Shown: in pieces, positions 59,267 to 64,000 of the stretch
Numbering within the stretch: the first letter of the stretch is position 1
How the letters are laid out: each line of letters opens with the position of its first letter
Origin: Heterodera schachtii
Lineage: Eukaryota > Nematoda > Chromadorea > Rhabditida > Heteroderidae
Direction: 5' to 3'
DNA: 64,000 nt
Assembly: GCA_023374025.1 (NCBI GenBank)
Contig: SIJG01000073.1
Span: 465,909-529,908 of the forward strand
Program-made: the position numbers and the translations under genes
Notes under the pieces: model-generated
What the model saw: the letters and a program-made list of their open reading frames with translations, nothing else
Told to the model about the DNA's origin: nothing
The model's database searches: none

Positions 59267-59452
59267 TATGGGGCCTCAAAAGTAGAAATTTAGACCAAAG
59301 GGTCCATTTCCAGCTTTGTAAACTTTCTAATAATTCATTTAAATATTTTTTTTATTGGACTCGAACTCGAGCTCAAAAATACAAATTTAACCAACTGACC
59401 CATCAATTTTAAGTGATAACTCAGCCAAAATTTTGATTTTTGAGACCCCATA
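59267..59452. mobile_element. TA-flanked short element, copy 2, with tRNA-type promoter boxes
   Basis: The element is 59269-59450. Its ends TGGGGCCTCAAAA and TTTTTGAGACCCCA are inverted with one mismatch and flanked by TA. On the minus strand an A-box-like TCAGTTGGTTAAA (59398-59386) precedes a full B-box match GAGTTCGAGTCC (59368-59357), about 30 nt apart as in a tRNA. The copy at 50452-50603 keeps the A box but has a degraded B box. It is a tRNA-derived SINE-like core or a MITE that captured one. Confidence 0.65.
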
Positions 59453-61140
59453 ACTATTTGTTTTAAATTGAATCCATCCTTATGTTCATTAGTTCACAAT
59501 TAAGATAAAAACGGTCTTCGACCCTAAAGTCACATGCTGTTTGTTAACATTGTATTTTGCGTTAATCATTGTACAAAAAACAGCAATTTATTTTGGTTAT
59601 TATTTTGTATTTTTGTAAAATTATCTTTTATATTTAACATATGTGCATTTTTCTGATCAAGCGAATTTAAACTTTTTTAGCAAATTTAAATTAAATTTGT
59701 ATTCCACTTATGACATGATCCATTTCTTTCGAATTCGATTTTCTTTTTAATATTCTTAGATTTCTTTAGTTTTAATTAAAATTAAATTAATTTTTATTTT
59801 TTTCTCGCGCATAAAAAAGTATCCATCACATTCATGTCGTGAGTTTTTGCTTTTTTGGATGCAGATAAATATATAAAATAATTTCTTGTATAATATTATT
59901 TATATCTAATTTTTGCATCGAACTAAGACTGATATTTTAATTTATCTGTATAATAAATTTATTTTCCTTTGTTCGTATGTCTAAATAATTTTTACTTAGA
60001 ATTTTAAAACGTGTTTTCTGATTATGGTTTTGATTTTATCCATTAATTTATACTTCATATTTAAATTTTGTTGCTTATATTTATTTATCTTAAATTACAA
60101 ACGAAATGATATTACATTAGTCTTTTAATATGTATTTTATTGTCTATATTTGTATAAAAATTTCTGTTTCATATATTAATTAGATTATTGTGAAAATTTA
60201 TTTCTTATCTTAAATATTGTTTTGAATAATAATGTTATCCATTTTTATTTTTCTATGCCGTAATTTATTATTTTTTTGTTTTAATTAACATTTTTATTGA
60301 TTTAATCTTTAGAGTTAAATATGTTTATAAGCGCGGCACTTTCAAATTTTTGCGTTTTTATTCTAAGATTTCTTTGAATATAATAAGAAGTTTAATTATT
60401 TGGACAGGGTTAATTGTTTTTAATATTCTTCATTACTGCTTGATGACCTTGTTTCGGGAACAATAGTATTACTGCATCAAAATAAATAATATTAAGAAAC
60501 TGAATTCTATTTGGATTATTAATAAAAAATAATAATAAATTTGTTCATAACTTTTTTAAAACAAAAAAATTAAGCCTTTTTAGTTATTGTATACTGATAT
60601 TATAATCATGTTTTTTAGAAGCAGTTAATTAATTTTTATTTTGTGGTTGAATATATTAAATAAAAAGTTAGATTTTATATTCTTGTTCACAATTTTGAAT
60701 GTATGCAAATAAACATTTTAATTAAATATTTCAATTTTATAAAAAATTTTATTAAAAATCCTTTACTTGACTCCTATATAACAATTTGAATTTTAATATA
60801 ATAATTTAAGTCAAATTTATTTACCAAAGTAAAATATTTATGGAAATATTCATATTTTAAACATCTTAAACGGTTCATGTTTTTCAAATAAATATCTTCT
60901 CGAGTAACATATTTTTGAATTATTAATATAAAGCAAAATTAAAAATGAATGACATTTTCAATCATTTATTACAGTTAATAAAAAGTTTGTAGTTATAAAT
61001 AATGGTTATTTCACTGCTGTAATATTTTTAAAGATTTCGACAAAATTTGTAATTTAGTACAATTCCGTTATAAAAATTGTGTAATCTTATGGCTTTAAAT
61101 AAAATATTGTTATTGTTAAAATTTTCGAGGCAAAAAATAG
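59453..61140. other. T-biased AT-rich stretch without recognisable gene
   Basis: No features are supported. Confidence 0.45.
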
Positions 61141-61254
61141 TATATGTTTCATAAATATTTTTTAATTGAAAATGCAGAATTATTTAACTTTGATTTTGCT
61201 GATTTTTTCTTTTTTAATTACTCAAATATTTCCATTAATTATAACGATAAAAAG

Positions 61255-61389
61255 CTCCTCATGGACAACATCTTGCCGGCTGTAGAGATCAGTCAAACGA
61301 CCAATGGCATTTCATTAATGCAGGATAAATGGCACTGTGTAGAAACGGGGCCTGGAATGAATACACACAAAACAGACACTGAAACATAA
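61255..61389. other. GC island, candidate exon
   Basis: The plus strand is open through LLMDNILPAVEISQTTNG, then ISLMQDKWHCVETGPGM and NTHKTDTET to TAA (61387-61389), but no clear acceptor precedes it. The minus strand has a strong acceptor, TTTTGTGTGTATTCATTCCAG, followed by a short frame, APFLHSAIYPALMKCHWSFD, then a stop. Either could be an exon; the product is unknown. Confidence 0.25.
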
Positions 61390-61545
61390 AAGTTTTGGTA
61401 TTTTTATTGTTAAATTTGATTTAGAATTTTGAATTATTTTTTAAATAAAACAAATTTTGTTAGTTTTGCACAAGAATTCTGTGAGAAAGAGATAAAAATT
61501 AGTGGTGAATGAAAAGAGAAGAAATAGTGAGAGAAAAACAAGTTT

Positions 61546-61755
61546 GAGAGAGAGAAAGAGACGCAATGAGAGAGAGAGGAGAGAGAGAGAGAGAGAGAGA
61601 AAAGAGAGAAAGAAAGAGAGAGAAAAGAGAGAGAAAAATAAAAAGAGAGAGAAGAGAGAGAAAAAGAGAGAGAGAGAGAGAGAGAAAAAAAGAGAGAGAG
61701 AAAAGAGAGAAAAGAGAGAGAGAGAGAGAGAGAGAAAAAGGAGAGAGAGGGATAA
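61546..61755 (+). repeat. GA-rich simple repeat, about 210 bp
   Basis: An interrupted (GA)n tract with AAA spacers. It produces overlapping low-complexity frames on both strands (Arg/Glu/Lys on plus, Ser/Leu/Phe on minus) that are not genes. Confidence 0.95.
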
Positions 61756-61820
61756 AAATGCTTTTTGGCATAGAGCTTTTTTGGTTTTGACAAATTTAAT
61801 TTTTTTGATTTGGTTTCAAG

Positions 61821-61929
61821 GGCAGAAGGAACCGAGTCGGCAATTCCCAGTCTTCAGTTGGGGCAGCGCCAGAAACGCCCAGGACAAAATAAGCACTTAT
61901 ATGAATGGGGTATTCAAAGAATTTACTAA
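61821..61929 (+). other. GC island, candidate exon
   Basis: After the acceptor-like TTTGATTTGGTTTCAAG, a plus-strand frame reads AEGTESAIPSLQLGQRQKRP, then GQNKHLYEWGIQRIY and TAA. A second plus frame and one minus frame are also open, so the reading is not decided. The product is unrecognised. A second small island at 62020-62075 ends in AAG followed by the donor-like GTAGGT. Confidence 0.25.
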
Positions 61930-62880
61930 AAATTTCAATGAAAATAACCGAATATTATGGCAAAAAAAAAATTATTTTTATATTTAACAATGCCATAAAT
62001 GATTTATTTGTTACACTATTTGTCAATCCCTGCCTGTTGAAACCAAGACCCGGAAAATCAATTTGTAAGGTAGGTATGGTAATAACATTCATAAACTTTC
62101 AGAATATGCAGTTAAATTTTCACAAATTATTCGCTAAGTTTTAGCTAAAACATAGAATATAGCTAAACTTGGTATGAAAATTTAAAAAAATACAAAATAA
62201 AGGAAAATTAATTTTAAAGAAAATTAAGTAGAATATCGTTCCATATAAAACACTTAATTTCTTTCGAAAACAATATGTAATTCTGAAATATTCAATTAGA
62301 AATTGACAATTAATATGTGCTTGCAAAAGAAAACTAAACTTATTTTAAAGCAATTTAGGAAAAAGTATTTAAAAAAATAATGGAACGTGAATTGACGACC
62401 ACATATCGGCGGCAGATTTTTATTTAATAAAGCACAATCAAGAATAAAATTAACGCAACTTTTATAAAATTTTGCAATTAATTTAGGTAGTTTGAAATCC
62501 CGATTCTTATAAATATTATAATAATAAAGAAATTATTTTAATTTTTTTTTATTTTTACTAGGAAATTTGGGCAACTTTTTATTGAAGCAAGTTTAAAAAA
62601 AACGTTTTGTGTTTGATATTTTAAAGCATATAATTTGTTATAGAAATTAAATAAAGACTTAGCAATAAATAAAATATGAATAACTAGACTAAAAAATAGA
62701 TAAATAGTTGCAATAAATTTATAAAAAAAAAGAAGATAATTTTGAAAAATAATAAGAATTTTTTACTAAAATTATAACTATGAATAAGAAAAAGAAATAT
62801 AATTAACACAATGCTTTTATTGAATAAAAATTTAAGTTCCATGGATTGATTGACAATATTATATTTCTTTGTTATATTTA
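61930..62880. other. A-biased AT-rich stretch without recognisable gene
   Basis: Apart from the small donor-like island near 62020-62075, nothing is supportable. Confidence 0.45.
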
Positions 62881-62883
62881 AAC

Positions 62884-63078
62884 TAGAGATCGGACCGGTC
62901 GGTTTTTTTCGGTATTTTTCGGTTCTCGGTTCCGGTTTTGATTGAAAAAAAACCGACCGAGAAATTTTTGAGTTTTTCGGTTTTTTTCTTTTTTACGGTT
63001 TCGGTTCTTTTCGGTTTTTAACCGAAACCGTTCGACCGAAATAATCAAAAAACCGAAACAATCGACCGACTCTTATGC
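62884..63078 (+). mobile_element. CGGTTTTT-type element
   Basis: It starts TAGAGATCGGACCGGTCGG and ends near CGACCGACTCTTA. The interior is iterated CGGTTTTT, then its complement, so it folds on itself. It shares its start with 15368-15452 (reverse orientation). Target duplications are not visible. Confidence 0.6.
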
Positions 63079-63079
63079 A

Positions 63080-64000
63080 AAATTAGTTGGCCATTTTTTA
63101 TTTTTTTAATAATAAATAAAAAAATAAAATGATAATTACTTAAAAATAAAGAAGCTTTGCATTAAAAAATTTGTAAAATTAATCAGGGTTCAAAATCAGC
63201 ATTTAATTTTTTAATAGATCTTTTTAAGAACACTCATTATAAACTATGTGTGTAAATATAAAAAATTATTTAATCAATTTTACAAAAAAAATATTAATTA
63301 CTTAACACAACCATATTGAAAATTTCATTGTAATTATAATGATTGTATTTTATTTACAAACAGTTTATTAAAATACAAATTAATTTATAATGATTTAAAA
63401 ACAAATAAAATTTAATAATCGAAATTTCAAAATCAAATTAATTAGTTCTAGAATTGCAAGGAGAATTGTTAGTATTATCAGATAAATAATTTTTCGTTAT
63501 TAGTATTTTAAAAGAAAGACTGAAAATGTAGTAAAGACGCGGGGGAAAAACAATAGGATCATTCTACAAGCTGGCATTTAATTTATTTGCTCATATCACA
63601 ATTACCTAAACTAAATTTCGATATTATAATTTATAATAGCTTTCATTTATAACATAAATAAATATATAAATAAAATATAATTAATATGGGTAAAATTATT
63701 TTATAAATAATATCGAAAATTAATTATTTATTTTATCAAACTTGATTTTATAGTTTAAAATGAATAAAATTTATCTTTTTAATAATTAAAACACAACAAG
63801 ACGTAATTCGTAAGTTTTTCTAAATTTAGTTTATTTCATATTTTATTAAATAAATAACTTCTTGTCGCCTTAATTTTCTTAATGATGGTGTTATGATTTA
63901 TTACCAAATGGATGATCACTTCTAATTTGTTTTGTTTTTAATATTTTGGTCTTATTACATAGCCGATTCTTATTTTTAATATAAGTAATATTCATTCAGC
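63080..64000. other. AT-rich stretch without recognisable gene
   Basis: No supportable features to the window end. Confidence 0.45.

Noticed and set aside
61434..61987. Overlapping open frames of up to 161 codons on both strands
   Set aside because: They are produced by the GA simple repeat; composition is Arg/Glu/Lys or Ser/Leu/Phe only.

Overview
The window is extremely AT-rich and reads as eukaryotic, most likely an invertebrate animal genome. It has no operons, no ribosome binding sites and no long open frames. What it does hold is decayed hAT, Mutator-like and non-LTR transposon coding fragments, many non-autonomous DNA transposons, foldback elements and short isolated islands with splice-site-like borders. 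I cannot name the species. I found no intact protein-coding gene. The longest open frames are either simple repeat (a GA tract near 61.6 kb) or chance frames. Gene-level calls are therefore limited to transposase fossils and short candidate exons, nearly all of low confidence.

Layout. 0-7 kb: a precise 378-bp hAT-type element (165-542), then a block repeated directly about 3.6 kb apart (about 1.4-3.25 kb and 5.2-6.8 kb). The two copies share short, better-preserved, higher-GC islands that look like exon remnants. A second precise hAT element (3301-3979) sits between them. 7-29 kb: AT-rich, A-biased sequence with an element in a G-run (9519-9918), a LINE reverse-transcriptase fossil (about 11.1 kb), one arm of a large inverted duplication (13.9-15.0 kb), a long foldback with a very GC-rich hairpin (about 16.3-16.7 kb) and a 26-bp tandem array (17.76 kb). 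29.5-30.8 kb: a dead hAT transposase with a BED zinc finger split by a 43-nt intron and a C-terminal dimerisation domain. 33-40 kb: a third hAT element carrying a tRNA-like sequence (34071-35225), the other arm of the inverted duplication (36.6-37.5 kb) and a fourth hAT element with a 58-bp tandem repeat (38700-39514). 40-50 kb: T-biased sequence with almost no recognisable features. 50-56 kb: a dense nest of elements, a near-complete foldback with target-site duplications (55028-55796) and a Mutator-like transposase fossil. 57-64 kb: candidate exon islands, a GA tract and a CGG-type element.

The most interesting pattern is a GC-rich hairpin module (arms GGCGGYGCC and GGCRCCGCC around a 4-nt loop). 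It occurs eleven times. It lies inside hAT-type elements whose terminal repeats and 8-bp target duplications differ, and half of it lies just past the fossil hAT transposase. Each element also carries its own iterated subterminal motif, and in four of five that motif keeps the same orientation at both ends although the termini are inverted. A/T strand bias switches in blocks of several kilobases across the window, with the main change near 28.8-32.5 kb.
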